This document shows, one piece after another, positions 54,306-63,905 of a stretch of 64,000 nt of DNA. Position 1 is the first letter of the stretch; every line of letters starts with the position of its first letter. Under the pieces are notes generated by a model that had not been told where the DNA came from, did not search any database, and saw nothing but the letters and a program-made list of their open reading frames with translations. The position numbers and the translations under genes were made by a program. The stretch is taken from the NCBI RefSeq assembly GCF_015482765.1, contig NZ_JADMLB010000061.1:95331-159330 (forward strand). The letters are read 5' to 3'. Origin of the DNA: Halodesulfovibrio sp. Its GTDB lineage: Bacteria; Desulfobacterota; Desulfovibrionia; Desulfovibrionales; Desulfovibrionaceae.

Positions 54306-55160
54306 TTAGGATGATGTGATGACGATTTTTGAAGCATCATTTGGATTTTGTAGTAAGAAGACAAAAAGTAACTGCCCGAGCGGCACACTTTCTCCCTCTG
54401 GGAAGCCAAATTTAAATGACAGCTTTTTTTCACCTTCAACAAAGCTTTTAAGATCTGCCTGATAGTTAACCGCTGGTACTTTTTGGAGCTCTTTTTCAGC
54501 TGCTGCAATCTGGGCATCACCAATATTATTCGCCGCTAGGAGCTTTTTAATACCACCGTTGTTTGCAAAAGTAACCGCAACGGATTTGAGGGAGATATTC
54601 TGCGCAACCATCCGTTGGTCTAGCGATTTAACATCGTTCATGACTTTAAGAAATTTGGGGGTAAGTTCTAAAGCCATTGAAGATGTAGCACTTCCCATTT
54701 CAGGAATTTCAAAGAATGTTGTTGTATCGAGATTGGTATCAGTAAGTGTAGAGGAACCAGAAATATTTAGGGTTACTTCGTCAGCTCCGTATTGTTTGGC
54801 AGCGGAACCCAAAAGAGGGAGGTGAATTCCGGAACACTCAATATTAGTTTTCCCCTGATTCAAATCCTGATTGATGATTGTAGAAAGAGAAGGAATTTTC
54901 GAAACAGAGACTGAATCGATAGTAATATCTTGATTGGACTCTTGGTTTCCACGTTCCCTAATAATGATGTCATTGTAATCAATAGAAAATACACCGGCAT
55001 CAATTCGTTGGCAGGTGACTTCTATTTGATCAGTATTAATGTCATTAAGAAAGTTTTGTGCAGTCTCTTTGTTTTTCTGGATAAGAGTAAAAGCTCCTAG
55101 TGCAATACAAGTAGAGAGGACTAGAAGAACAATAAGCGATATTTTTTGTTTGGAAGACAT
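54306..55160 (-). CDS. Membrane-anchored protein of unknown function
   Basis: A 284-residue protein with one N-terminal hydrophobic segment (about 7-27); the rest should lie outside the cytoplasm. It shows repeating beta-rich stretches (ITIDSVSVSKIPSL, VTLNISGSSTLTD, ISLKSVAVTFANN), loosely reminiscent of DUF945-like or lipid-transfer-type proteins, but I cannot name a family. A helical part (about 195-225) precedes the C-terminal strand region. It is single, with a terminator. Function not assigned. Confidence 0.75.
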   Translation of the reverse strand: MSSKQKISLIVLLVLSTCIALGAFTLIQKNKETAQNFLNDINTDQIEVTCQRIDAGVFSIDYNDIIIRERGNQESNQDITIDSVSVSKIPSLSTIINQDLNQGKTNIECSGIHLPLLGSAAKQYGADEVTLNISGSSTLTDTNLDTTTFFEIPEMGSATSSMALELTPKFLKVMNDVKSLDQRMVAQNISLKSVAVTFANNGGIKKLLAANNIGDAQIAAAEKELQKVPAVNYQADLKSFVEGEKKLSFKFGFPEGESVPLGQLLFVFLLQNPNDASKIVITSS

Positions 55161-55340
55161 AATGTACCTTAGAAGGTGAATGTTAGTATGTGAAAATGAG
55201 TAAATATTTACTTGTAGCGTTAGTAATAAAGAGCCTTAGTGTCCAGTGAGAAGATAGTAAAAGGGTCACTATTTATATTTTCAGAGAAAGATTTTCGAGA
55301 GTAAACCTGAGATTAGTAAAGAGTTGAAACAAGATTGTGG

Positions 55341-55358
55341 TGCAAAGTTAAGTTTGCA
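55341..55358. promoter_or_regulatory. Candidate upstream activator site
   Basis: TGCAAAGTTAAGTTTGCA, inverted repeat TGCAAA-N6-TTTGCA, about 170 bases before the sigma-54 promoter. The same half-sites recur at 57878-57897 before the kinase gene. Confidence 0.45.
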
Positions 55359-55523
55359 ACTTGGTAACTTATTGTTTTTATTTATATTACTTTTGGCTTG
55401 TTTTTGGAAAAGTTTCAATCTCATGTAAACTCAAGTATGCACATTTTAATTTACGAGATCGTTCAAAGAAATTGTATTTCTTTAACATGTTGAATTTGAA
55501 TGTATTTTTCTTTGTGAAAAAAG

Positions 55524-55538
55524 TGGCATCCTCCTTGC
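55524..55538 (+). promoter_or_regulatory. Sigma-54 promoter of the UPF0324 transporter gene
   Basis: TGGCATCCTCCTTGC followed by T; matches TGGCAC-N5-TTGC with correct GG-N10-GC spacing. Predicted start near 55550, about 70 bases before the ATG. Confidence 0.8.
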
Positions 55539-55620
55539 TAGTTGTCTACCAAACCTGCGGGTTTTGTTCGTGGGGTGTTTAGATGACAGAAGTGCCAAGT
55601 TGCAAAGGAGGAAATGCATA

Positions 55621-57357
55621 ATGGCTGAAGAAAAAAATATCGTGGTAGATGAGGGTAACTCCAGTATCTCCGATTTATGGCTGAAAGAAGACTATTGGGC
55701 GATTTGGCTCGGCGCTCTTATTTTGCTTGTTGGTAGTTTTATCTACTTCAACAACCCGCCAAAAGACCTTGATGCTAAAATTGCGAATGCAAACAGCATC
55801 ATGCAGGAACAGGCTGAATACGCACCATTCAAGACTGTTGCTTACTATGACGCACAGGATACTAAAGGTAAACTTAAGGCTACCGGCTCTCCAATTGGTA
55901 AAACAATTAAGAACTGGACCAGCAAGCCTAAAAAGTGGAGCACTAACCCACTTGATGCGTTCTACATGGATCAGGCTGCTGCCGATGCATTAAATGCTAA
56001 AAACAAACCTAAGTACGATGCTGCTGCTGCCAAAACAAAAGCATCTAAAATGGCTGCTTTGACTGCTCAGGAAGCTGCTGCACAGGCTTCCTTTAAAAAT
56101 GCTGCATTGAATGACGAAGCTATTTCTAAAATCGCTACATGGCGTAAAGATCGTCAGGCATCCAGCAAAGCTAAAAAGAAAATTAAACATAAGCCTTACA
56201 ACTTATTCCCATCCTTGATCGGACTCTGCCTTGCAATGGCACTTCTGTTCTCCGTGGGTATCAAAGTTATGGGTAAAGACGCTGGTGGATTCCTTAAAGG
56301 CTTCTTCGCAGTATTTGCTGTGGGTGTTATTGCGTACCTCATGGGGTACCAGTCCACAATGAAGCATTACGGTATCGGTTACGCAGCATGGGCTATCGCT
56401 ATAGGTATGCTTATTGCGAATACCGTCGGTACTCCTAAATGGATCAAGCCTGCTCTTGAAGTTGAATACTTCATTAAAACAGGTCTCGTACTTCTCGGTG
56501 CTGAAGTTCTCTTCAGTAAAGTTATCGCGATCGGTGTTCCTGGTATCTTCGTAGCATGGGTAGTTACCCCTGTTGTTCTGATCTCTACATTCATCTTTGG
56601 TCAGAAAGTAATTAAGATGCCGTCTAAAACTCTTAACATGGTAATTTCTGCTGACATGTCCGTGTGTGGTACTTCTGCTGCTATTGCTACCGCTGCTGCA
56701 TGTCGTGCGAAAAAAGAAGAACTTACTCTTTCAATCGGTCTTTCCCTCGTGTTTACTTCCATCATGATGATCGTGATGCCTGCGGTAATTAAAGCAACCG
56801 CAATGCCACACGTTCTCGGTGGTGCATGGATGGGTGGTACCATTGACGCAACTGGTGCTGTAGCTGCTGCTGGTGCATTCCTTTCTGAGAAAGCAATGTT
56901 CGTAGCTGCTACAATTAAAATGATTCAGAACGTACTTATCGGTGTAACTGCATTCGGCGTAGCTGTTTACTGGTGCACCAAAGTTGAATGCGAAGCAGGC
57001 AAGAAAGTCGGCTGGATGGAAATCTGGCACCGCTTCCCTAAATTCGTAATCGGCTTCGTAATTGCTTCTGTGATTTTCTCCACCATCTACACCTCCCTTG
57101 GTTCCGACGCAGGTTTTGCGATGGTTGACCATGGTGTAATCCGCGGTTTCTCTAAAATCTTCCGCGGCTGGTTCTTCTGCCTCAGCTTTGCAGCAATCGG
57201 TCTTGCTACTAACTTCCGTGAGCTTGCTGGCTACTTTAAAGGCGGCAAACCGCTTATCCTGTACGTATGCGGTCAGTCCCTCAACCTCGCGTTGACACTT
57301 ACCATGGCGTACATCATGTTCTACGTGGTCTTCCCAGAGATCACTGCGAAAATCTAA
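55621..57357 (+). CDS. UPF0324 (YeiH-like) membrane transporter with N-terminal extension
   Basis: A 578-residue protein. An extra N-terminal part has one membrane segment (about 27-45) and a hydrophilic Ala/Lys-rich, partly coiled-coil section (about 48-185). The core (about 190-578) has ten or so membrane segments and typical UPF0324 sequences such as [33 protein letters not shown] and [16 protein letters not shown]. YeiH-type members are labelled putative sulfate exporters, without firm proof. The ATG at 55621 follows AAGGAGG. A sigma-54 promoter drives it, and a kinase/sigma-54 regulator pair lies downstream. Substrate unknown; a sulfur oxyanion is a reasonable guess in a sulfate reducer. 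Confidence 0.85.
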   Translation: MAEEKNIVVDEGNSSISDLWLKEDYWAIWLGALILLVGSFIYFNNPPKDLDAKIANANSIMQEQAEYAPFKTVAYYDAQDTKGKLKATGSPIGKTIKNWTSKPKKWSTNPLDAFYMDQAAADALNAKNKPKYDAAAAKTKASKMAALTAQEAAAQASFKNAALNDEAISKIATWRKDRQASSKAKKKIKHKPYNLFPSLIGLCLAMALLFSVGIKVMGKDAGGFLKGFFAVFAVGVIAYLMGYQSTMKHYGIGYAAWAIAIGMLIANTVGTPKWIKPALEVEYFIKTGLVLLGAEVLFSKVIAIGVPGIFVAWVVTPVVLISTFIFGQKVIKMPSKTLNMVISADMSVCGTSAAIATAAACRAKKEELTLSIGLSLVFTSIMMIVMPAVIKATAMPHVLGGAWMGGTIDATGAVAAAGAFLSEKAMFVAATIKMIQNVLIGVTAFGVAVYWCTKVECEAGKKVGWMEIWHRFPKFVIGFVIASVIFSTIYTSLGSDAGFAMVDHGVIRGFSKIFRGWFFCLSFAAIGLATNFRELAGYFKGGKPLILYVCGQSLNLALTLTMAYIMFYVVFPEITAKI

Positions 57358-57367
57358 AGCATACTCC

Positions 57368-57394
57368 GCGGGGGAGACTGAGAGTCTCTCCCGC
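57368..57394 (+). terminator. Hairpin between the transporter and small protein genes
   Basis: GCGGGGGAGA / TCTCTCCCGC stem without a T run; probably an mRNA-stabilising or partial termination structure. Confidence 0.5.
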
Positions 57395-57457
57395 ACTTGA
57401 GTAAACAAAAAATTTTCACCCTCTCCGGTGCAACTACACCGCATAAGGAATGGGATT

Positions 57458-57724
57458 ATGACAATTAATAAGACAAGCGCAGCCTACAGATGGACCAAAT
57501 TTTTCGCTGGCCTCGCAATTTTTTGGTCATTCACGTACGTGATTTGTCCTGCTATTACCGCAAGTTCAGATGATTTTGCTACGATGGCAAAATTTATTGA
57601 CGATAGCGGGATTGAAACCGGTGAGTTTTTCTACACAGATATCGAAGTCTGCGGCGAAGCGGACTTAGGTGCCCGTTCAACCTTCGAGCATATGCCCCGC
57701 TCGATGGATACAACTCCAAAGTAG
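57458..57724 (+). CDS. Small single-pass membrane protein
   Basis: An 88-residue protein with one hydrophobic segment (about 15-33, FFAGLAIFWSFTYVICPAI) and a C-terminal acidic part (DDFATMAKFIDDSGIETGEFFYTDIEVC). It follows the transporter by 100 bases and ends at a terminator, so it is probably cotranscribed with it and may be an accessory subunit. ATG at 57458 has AAGGAAT upstream. I do not recognise a named family. Confidence 0.7.
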   Translation: MTINKTSAAYRWTKFFAGLAIFWSFTYVICPAITASSDDFATMAKFIDDSGIETGEFFYTDIEVCGEADLGARSTFEHMPRSMDTTPK

Positions 57725-57750
57725 AGCTTTCTTGGCTTGTTTATTGTCTG

Positions 57751-57789
57751 GACCCCGTAGTGCACACCTGCGGGGTCTTTACGTTTTTT
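57751..57789 (+). terminator. Terminator after the small membrane protein gene
   Basis: GACCCCG / CGGGGTC stem followed by TTTACGTTTTTT. Confidence 0.8.
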
Positions 57790-57877
57790 AACGGGGAAGC
57801 TTTTTATCCCGAAAACAGCGTGTTTTGAGGTGTTGTAGCCCCATAGATTCTGCGCTACGGTGCTTTTTCTAAAAGCG

Positions 57878-57897
57878 CTGCAAACAAAAGTTTGCAG
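57878..57897. promoter_or_regulatory. Inverted repeat upstream of the histidine kinase gene
   Basis: CTGCAAACAAAAGTTTGCAG, perfect 8-bp arms with a four-base spacer, no T run. It shares TGCAAA / TTTGCA half-sites with 55341-55358. Candidate site for the response regulator encoded downstream. Confidence 0.5.
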
Positions 57898-57953
57898 GCA
57901 CAAAAACGCTGTGATGTTGATCACCAGTGTTAAAGTCGGAGACACATATCTGT

Positions 57954-60377
57954 ATGCTTTTTCGTAAACCGTATTCGTTGCAAAAGCAGTTCTTAAGTGG
58001 ACTTGCTGTGGCATCACTTGTACTCGGGATAATTTTTGCTATCGGGTTCTACATCCATATGCGCACGGTGCTTGAGGATGAAGTTGAGGCAAAAGCTACC
58101 CTAACATTTACACAGGTAGATGCTGTGCAGAATTACGTGCGAAAAGTGCTGCGTCCTAAAATGTATGAGATGATCCCTGATACCTTTATTATCGAGGCGA
58201 TGAGCTCTTCATACATTTCTCGAAGTGTCATGGAGCACTTTAAGGGGGAGGATGGATATCTGTACCGACGAGTTGCAATTAACTCCCGAAACCCTGAGTT
58301 TGAAGCAAATACTCTGGAACGGGGTTTTGTAGAGCATTTTCGTGAACATCCCACTAAGAAGATGTGGAAAGGCTATAAAGATATTGCAGGGCAGCGATAT
58401 TACGTAATGGCACGTCCAGTGACCTATGTGGATAGCTGTATGCGTTGCCACGGTGATATCAACGATGCACCGATCGAAGTCGTAAACCAGTATGGCAAAC
58501 GTGGCTTCAATAAAGAGGTTAATTCTATTGGCGGGGTGGACTTGGTAGGCATTAATGTCATGGCAAGTCTGAGTCAGTTGCAGAAAACTATTATTGGCTA
58601 CTTTGCATTTTTTGTAGTGGGCGCGATTGTTTTCTTTTCTACAACTAATGTGCTTTTTAAGGTGCTGGTTGTTGATAATATTAAAAGAATTTCCACTGTG
58701 TTCCGTAAAAACCTTGAAGAAACGGGTGGCACAGATCTGTTGGATAACATTGCAGAGCAGGATGAGATTGAAGAGCTTGAATCCGGTCTGCTTGAGTTGA
58801 ATAACCATCTGTTCTCAGCAAGAGCACAGTTAAAAGAGTATGCAGAGAATCTGCGTACGATGGTTGATGAACGGACACAGGAATTGACGCATGAGGCACT
58901 TGAGCGTCGTTCTGACGTTGCTTTGTTTATTACCATGCTGTCTCTTATGCAGAAAAGTCGTTCTCGCGGGGAACTGTTAAATCTTGCTATGCCAGAAATT
59001 GGCAACCGCTTCCGCGCAACTACAGTTACATATATCTGCACCTTTGCATCGAATAACAGTTATTCATGGCCAAGCGGGGCAGAAGCGCAAAGGCTTCCTG
59101 ACAACTGGCTGGATGTTATTACAGAGACCGGTATTAAATTTGAAGATAACCGAATTATTATCGCTGTCGAGTCCAGTGCAGGTAACGCCGAAGGGCTGTT
59201 GATTCTGTACTGGGATGACCCGCGCTATGTGGCGTTACAAGATCATGGCTTGATGCGTGCTCTTGGACGACAGCTTGGTGCAGCGGGAGAAAACCTTGTT
59301 GCAGTAGATAATATGATGCGACAGATGCAGACTTTGCAAACCATTGTTGAGGGAATTACAGATCCTCTGGTTTTGATGGATGCCTCATGTAATATTCTGA
59401 CCGCGAATCAGGCTGCGTGTAATTTGTCTGCTGAATTCACAGGTGGACGTGATACCAGTGGTAATATCTTATCGTTGCTTTCAGATTACAACGCAGCGGA
59501 TGGTTGCTCAATGCAGCTTGCCCTTTCCAGAAAGGTACCGTTTGTTGACGAAGTTATTGTTGATGATTCGCGTACCTTTGCCATGGGGATTTATCCGGTA
59601 ATTCAAGGAAACAATCTGCCGGACAGGGTTATTGTTCACGTCCGTGAAACCACTCGTGAAAAGCGGATGCTCGCTCAGATGCAGCAGCATGAGAAGCTTG
59701 CAACAATTGGTAAGCTTGCTGCAGGACTTGCCCATGAAATTAACAATCCGCTTGGGGTTATTCTTTGTTACGCTGAATTGCTGAAGGGTGATGCAGAGGG
59801 TGCTCAGCAGAATCAGGACATTGATATCATTCTTCGCCATACACGCCATGCACAGCGAGTGTTGCGTGACCTGTTGGACTTTGCGCGCCCGAAAGTCAGT
59901 CGTAAAGGTATCTCTGATATTGCTCAGGTCGTGCAAAATGTTACAGAAGTTTTCTCTGTTCAAGCCGCGTCAAAGAGCGTTCAGCTTACCTCCTCAGTCT
60001 CTGAAGAGAATGTATTTGCTGCAATGGGTGAACAGGAGCTTGAACAGGTTCTTTCTAACCTTGTACTTAACGCTCTTGATGCAGTTGAAGAAAGTAAGGG
60101 GCATATTCACTTAGCGGTTATCAAAGAAACAGAACATGTCGTAGTAACTGTTGAGGATAACGGAGAGGGGATTTCTCCGGAGAATATGCATAGAATTTTT
60201 GATCCGTTCTTTACTACCAAGGGGCCCGGCTCCGGTACAGGTCTCGGGCTGGCAATTGTGTACGGTATGGTAACCGACCTTGGTGGAAAGGTTGAGGCTT
60301 CAGCCAGCGATGAGTTTGGCGGAGCAAAATTTGTTGTGCAGCTTCCGGTTGCAACATCATGTGACCTTGGAGAATAG
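57954..60377 (+). CDS. Sensor histidine kinase with c-type haem-binding (CxxCH) periplasmic domain
   Basis: An 807-residue membrane kinase. TM1 (about 15-35); a periplasmic DUF3365/Tll0287-like domain (about 36-205) with SCMRCHGD, a covalent haem c motif, and [19 protein letters not shown] before it; TM2 (about 213-235); a HAMP-like/coiled region; a GAF-like part (about 320-455); PAS (about 460-560); HisKA with [14 protein letters not shown]; and HATPase with [15 protein letters not shown]. The haem suggests sensing of redox state or a gas. ATG at 57954 gives the best N-terminus; an upstream GTG in frame at 57927 is possible. The sigma-54 response regulator follows two bases after its stop. 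Confidence 0.9.
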   Translation: MLFRKPYSLQKQFLSGLAVASLVLGIIFAIGFYIHMRTVLEDEVEAKATLTFTQVDAVQNYVRKVLRPKMYEMIPDTFIIEAMSSSYISRSVMEHFKGEDGYLYRRVAINSRNPEFEANTLERGFVEHFREHPTKKMWKGYKDIAGQRYYVMARPVTYVDSCMRCHGDINDAPIEVVNQYGKRGFNKEVNSIGGVDLVGINVMASLSQLQKTIIGYFAFFVVGAIVFFSTTNVLFKVLVVDNIKRISTVFRKNLEETGGTDLLDNIAEQDEIEELESGLLELNNHLFSARAQLKEYAENLRTMVDERTQELTHEALERRSDVALFITMLSLMQKSRSRGELLNLAMPEIGNRFRATTVTYICTFASNNSYSWPSGAEAQRLPDNWLDVITETGIKFEDNRIIIAVESSAGNAEGLLILYWDDPRYVALQDHGLMRALGRQLGAAGENLVAVDNMMRQMQTLQTIVEGITDPLVLMDASCNILTANQAACNLSAEFTGGRDTSGNILSLLSDYNAADGCSMQLALSRKVPFVDEVIVDDSRTFAMGIYPVIQGNNLPDRVIVHVRETTREKRMLAQMQQHEKLATIGKLAAGLAHEINNPLGVILCYAELLKGDAEGAQQNQDIDIILRHTRHAQRVLRDLLDFARPKVSRKGISDIAQVVQNVTEVFSVQAASKSVQLTSSVSEENVFAAMGEQELEQVLSNLVLNALDAVEESKGHIHLAVIKETEHVVVTVEDNGEGISPENMHRIFDPFFTTKGPGSGTGLGLAIVYGMVTDLGGKVEASASDEFGGAKFVVQLPVATSCDLGE

Positions 60378-60379
60378 TC

Positions 60380-61795
60380 GTGGAACAAACTGGAATGAAA
60401 CAAACAATTCTGCTCGTTGATGATGAGCAAGATTTTGCACGCGGGTTAGAACGTCTGCTTGAACGTAAGTTTCCAAATCTCGATATACAATTAGCTCATA
60501 CGGGCGAAGCTGCTCTCGATGTTTTGAAATCAACCCACGTGGACATTATGCTTACAGATATGCTGATGCCGGGGATGACTGGTATGGATTTGCTCCCGCT
60601 TGCCTTAGAGCAGCGTCCAGATCTTTCAATGGTTATGCTTACTGCTCATGGAACCATTGAAACTGCGGTGCAAGCCGTCAAAAACGGTGCGTACGACTTT
60701 TTGACCAAACCTGTTGAACCAGCAGAGCTTTTTCGTGTTGTAGAGAAAAGTCAGGAACGTGCGAACCTGATGAATGAAAATAAGCAGTTAAGAGAGCAGG
60801 TGCGTTCCTTCGGAGCTTCAGGAGAACTTATTGGTGAATCTCCCGCTATGCAGCAATTGAAGCTTTCCATTCAGGCGGTGGCACATTCTGACTATACTGT
60901 TCTTGTCCGCGGGGAGTCCGGAACAGGAAAAGAAATGGTTGCCCGCATGATTCATCAGCTCAGCACTCGCTGCGATAACAATTTTTTAAGTGTAAACTGC
61001 CCGGCGATTCCAGAACAGCTGTTAGAAAGTGAACTGTTTGGACACGTAAAGGGAGCGTTTACCGGCGCAGATAAAGATCACAAAGGGCTTTTTGCTACAA
61101 CGGACGGCGGCACCCTCCATCTGGATGAAATTGGCGATATTTCGTTTCAGGTTCAGACGAAACTTTTGCGGGTACTGCAGGAGGGTGAGGTACGCCCAGT
61201 TGGTGCAAACCATAACGAACACGTGAATGTGCGCGTTGTTGCCTCGACAAATCAGGAGCTTGAAAAGCGCATTCAGGATAAAGATTTCCGAGAAGATCTT
61301 TATTACCGTTTAAACGTACTTACAGTAACCATTCCGCCTCTTCGTGAACGAGTTACGGATATTCCGCTACTTACCCATCATTTTCTTCGTCAGTCGTGTA
61401 AAGAAATGGGGTTGCCGGAAAAAAGTATTGCACCGGATGTGCTCACATTTCTTTCCACAAAACAGTGGCAAGGGAACGTGCGTGAGTTGCAAAACTATGT
61501 GCGTCGTCTGACAGTTTTCTGCTCTGGAGACAGCGTAGATATGAGTGTTGTCCGATTAGTGGACAGCGGCACATTACCGACTTCAGCAGTCGCAGAGCAT
61601 GGGGCAGCTAATTTGACACAGTACAAGGAAGCAAAGAATAAGGTTATCGATGACTTTACTCAGGCGTATGTGTCTGATTTGTTGAAAAACACTCAAGGGA
61701 ATATTTCTGAGGCAGCTCGTGTTTCTGGTTTATCACGTGTAGCACTTCAGAAAATTTTAGCACGTCTCAATATGGACGCGGCAAGTTTTCGATAA
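60380..61795 (+). CDS. NtrC-family sigma-54 response regulator
   Basis: A 471-residue activator. The receiver is intact (VDDEQ, Asp in [11 protein letters not shown], Thr in LTAHG, Lys in LTKPVEP). The AAA+ domain has [14 protein letters not shown] and LHLDEIGD, and the C-terminus has a Fis-type helix-turn-helix ([20 protein letters not shown]). The GTG start at 60380 has GGAG eight bases upstream and lies two bases after the kinase stop. It most likely activates the sigma-54 promoter at 55524 before the UPF0324 transporter gene, possibly via the TGCAAA inverted repeats. Confidence 0.93.
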   Translation: MEQTGMKQTILLVDDEQDFARGLERLLERKFPNLDIQLAHTGEAALDVLKSTHVDIMLTDMLMPGMTGMDLLPLALEQRPDLSMVMLTAHGTIETAVQAVKNGAYDFLTKPVEPAELFRVVEKSQERANLMNENKQLREQVRSFGASGELIGESPAMQQLKLSIQAVAHSDYTVLVRGESGTGKEMVARMIHQLSTRCDNNFLSVNCPAIPEQLLESELFGHVKGAFTGADKDHKGLFATTDGGTLHLDEIGDISFQVQTKLLRVLQEGEVRPVGANHNEHVNVRVVASTNQELEKRIQDKDFREDLYYRLNVLTVTIPPLRERVTDIPLLTHHFLRQSCKEMGLPEKSIAPDVLTFLSTKQWQGNVRELQNYVRRLTVFCSGDSVDMSVVRLVDSGTLPTSAVAEHGAANLTQYKEAKNKVIDDFTQAYVSDLLKNTQGNISEAARVSGLSRVALQKILARLNMDAASFR

Positions 61796-61877
61796 AAGTG
61801 ACTTGCAACGCAATAGTCCTTGTTGCAAAGTAAAAGGGCTTTTACGGCAGTATTGTCTGCCTGATCATATGGTTTGC

Positions 61878-61912
61878 AGGCTCCTGTCATCGGTGACGGG
61901 AGCCTCTTTTTT
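61878..61912 (+). terminator. Terminator of the kinase/regulator operon
   Basis: AGGCTCCTGTC / GACGGGAGCCT stem followed by CTTTTTT. Confidence 0.85.
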
Positions 61913-61931
61913 GGTTTAAAACAAGTGGTAC

Positions 61932-61973
61932 AAAAAAAGTCCCCTGCAAGTGCATGCCTGCAGGGGACTTTTA
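61932..61973 (-). terminator. Terminator of the FTR-like gene
   Basis: AAGTCCCCTGCA / TGCAGGGGACTT stem; on minus followed by a T run. Confidence 0.85.
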
Positions 61974-61994
61974 TCATCAATGAAAAAGAAATTT

Positions 61995-62372
61995 CTATTT
62001 TGGCGCTTTGTACTTTTCCGGTGCTGGATCTTTGATAACACCGTAGGTTGCAATGCCTTCATGATCTTCAGGAAGGTGCTCAGTTACAGGCATGCCGTCT
62101 TCGTTAACAAAAAGCATACAGTGGCAGTACTTGTATTTTTTCATATCCTCACATGGGCAAAGCCATGTACGGTGCTTAATCTCTTCTGCTTTGTCCGGGT
62201 AAAAACGGCACGGGCAGAGTGGTTTACCCAGAGTTTCAATGTTGTGCGCAAGGCCGGTTACTACTGCGTCAGTGACTTCAGCCATTGAGTGGGTGGTCAG
62301 TCCTGTTTTGGTGCAGTACTTTTCAACATAGTTGCGCACACGTTTAAGATGTTCTTCTGTTGGTTCGCTCAT
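61995..62372 (-). CDS. Ferredoxin:thioredoxin reductase catalytic-type protein
   Basis: A 125-residue protein with the FTR beta-subunit motifs CPCR, CPC and CHC (in KPLCPCRFYPDK, TWLCPCEDMK and KYCHCMLF). These bind a 4Fe-4S cluster next to a redox-active disulfide and pass electrons from ferredoxin to a thioredoxin. Stand-alone forms without the variable subunit occur in Desulfovibrio-type anaerobes. The start is the ATG at 62372 after AGGA; the frame is open further upstream without a site. Neighbouring genes give no further hint at the partner. Confidence 0.9.
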   Translation of the reverse strand: MSEPTEEHLKRVRNYVEKYCTKTGLTTHSMAEVTDAVVTGLAHNIETLGKPLCPCRFYPDKAEEIKHRTWLCPCEDMKKYKYCHCMLFVNEDGMPVTEHLPEDHEGIATYGVIKDPAPEKYKAPK

Positions 62373-62991
62373 TTTGGTGTCCTGAAAATGGATTTGGCGG
62401 GATGTTTCCCCGATAAATTTGGTAAGTATTTTGTGGTGCGCTGTCAAGGGTAGAACGCTGTTGGAACCTGTTTGAATTCCAAGAATATTTCATAATGTCC
62501 TGTAAAGAAACATATCTTGAATTTTGTTACAAACTTGCATCATTTTCTACGCTGAATGCCTTCTTTTTTAGTATGAATTTGCGGTGTAAATTTCTTTACG
62601 CTAAGATAAAGTACAGTTGCAGATAGTGTTTTGTATCATTGTGTGTAGTACTAATGCAGTGCAGAGTGGTACTCTAAAAATGAAAGGTGTGTGGAAGTCG
62701 CATTGCAGCAACTTTTCTGTAACATCGCTATCAAGAACAAAAAAAGCGTATATTGAATTGCTCTTGCTAGACAATTGATTGAGAATAGCGTTAACTACAG
62801 TATCGGGAAGTCCCCACTGTGTAATCTTTCGGCTCATTCTTTGCGCATTATGCATCATGCATGGTGGCGATTAACAGTAGCCGCAGTTATGCAGAGGGAA
62901 AAGTCTCTATACACCTATGGCAGTACGTGCTGAATAATTTGGATAGGCACTGCGCTAATTCTATAGAAGTAGTTTCGGAACAGGAGAGAGT
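62373..62991. other. Intergenic region between FTR-like and SGNH hydrolase genes
   Basis: About 620 bases. I see no convincing gene or repeat; promoters of the two divergent genes must lie here. Confidence 0.5.
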
Positions 62992-63588
62992 ATGAAAACA
63001 TTTTTCTTTTTTGGCGACTCGTTAACTCTCGGTGTGAACGATCCATCGTTACGCGGATGGATAGGCCAACTTTGTCTGGTGTCCGGCGTTCCGGTTCCTC
63101 CTGCTACATTTTACAACATGGGAGCACGTAAGCACTCCAGTGCTGCTATTGCTAAACGTTGGAAGTCTGAAGTAGAGGCTCGTCTTATTCCAGAAAGTAA
63201 GCCACGCCTTCTTTTTTCGTTTGGTGTTGTTGATATGGCAACTCCATCGGGGCAGCAAAACGTATCAACAGAAGCGTCTGTTGAAAATGCGCGCAATATT
63301 TTAGTTGAAGCTGTTGAAACTTACGGAAAGAAGAATGTAGTTATGGTAAGCCCGTTCCCTGTTGTCAATTTGGAGCATAGAGAACGTATTGGTAAGCTTT
63401 CCGAGGCGTATCTTGATATGTGCGCGGACTACGATATTTCCTATGTGGATATTTATTCAAGACTGGCAACACACGAACCATATTTAAATAATCTATCTGA
63501 CGGTATTCACCCAGATGCAGACGGAAACGCAATTATTGCTGATATTCTTCATGAACATGAACATATTGTGTTGTGGATGAACAGTTAA
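62992..63588 (+). CDS. SGNH/GDSL-type hydrolase
   Basis: A 198-residue esterase-like protein. Block I is FFFGDSLTLGV with the catalytic Ser, a Gly is in YNMGARKHSS, and block V is LSDGIHPDADG with Asp and His of the triad; the block III Asn is less clear. No signal peptide is seen, so it should be cytoplasmic. Members cleave lipids, acyl-CoA or acetylated sugars; the substrate here is unknown. ATG at 62992 follows AGGAGAG. Monocistronic with a strong terminator. Confidence 0.88.
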   Translation: MKTFFFFGDSLTLGVNDPSLRGWIGQLCLVSGVPVPPATFYNMGARKHSSAAIAKRWKSEVEARLIPESKPRLLFSFGVVDMATPSGQQNVSTEASVENARNILVEAVETYGKKNVVMVSPFPVVNLEHRERIGKLSEAYLDMCADYDISYVDIYSRLATHEPYLNNLSDGIHPDADGNAIIADILHEHEHIVLWMNS

Positions 63589-63905
63589 TATCTGGACGTT
63601 CGACGGGTGCTTCGTTTTGCCGTCCGGCAAGCCCGTATGTAATGTATAAAAGGCTGCGCAGTTGCGCAGCCTTTTTTTGTTGAGCTTCTTCGACCAACAT
63701 AAGTGAGGAAGTTCCTTCTGTGTTTTGCAATTTTTTATTAAAAAACAGATTGAATTATGATTAGAAACAGAATGTCTCATGATTAACTGTTTGAAAAAAC
63801 AAATCTTGTTTGTTTATATAAAAAAAATTCATGAAGAAGGTTAATTCTTTGAATTTTACTTTGTAGGTGGTGAGGCATAGACATGTCTCAACGGAGGGAA
63901 ACGAG
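63589..63905. other. AT-rich intergenic region near the right edge
   Basis: Contains the SGNH gene terminator and then about 220 very AT-rich bases that should hold the promoter of the small gene at 63906. Confidence 0.55.
63648..63678 (+). terminator. Terminator of the SGNH hydrolase gene
   Basis: AAAAGGCTGCGCA / TGCGCAGCCTTTT stem with seven T. Confidence 0.9.

Larger units (their letters stand above)
55161..55620. other. Control region of the UPF0324 transporter gene
   Basis: 460 AT-rich bases containing an inverted repeat (55341-55358) and a strong sigma-54 promoter (55524-55538). No gene is supported. Confidence 0.65.

Noticed and set aside
62601..62858. Minus-strand frame of 85 codons between the FTR-like and SGNH genes
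   Set aside because: No ribosome site, no recognisable motif and low-complexity residue use; probably chance.
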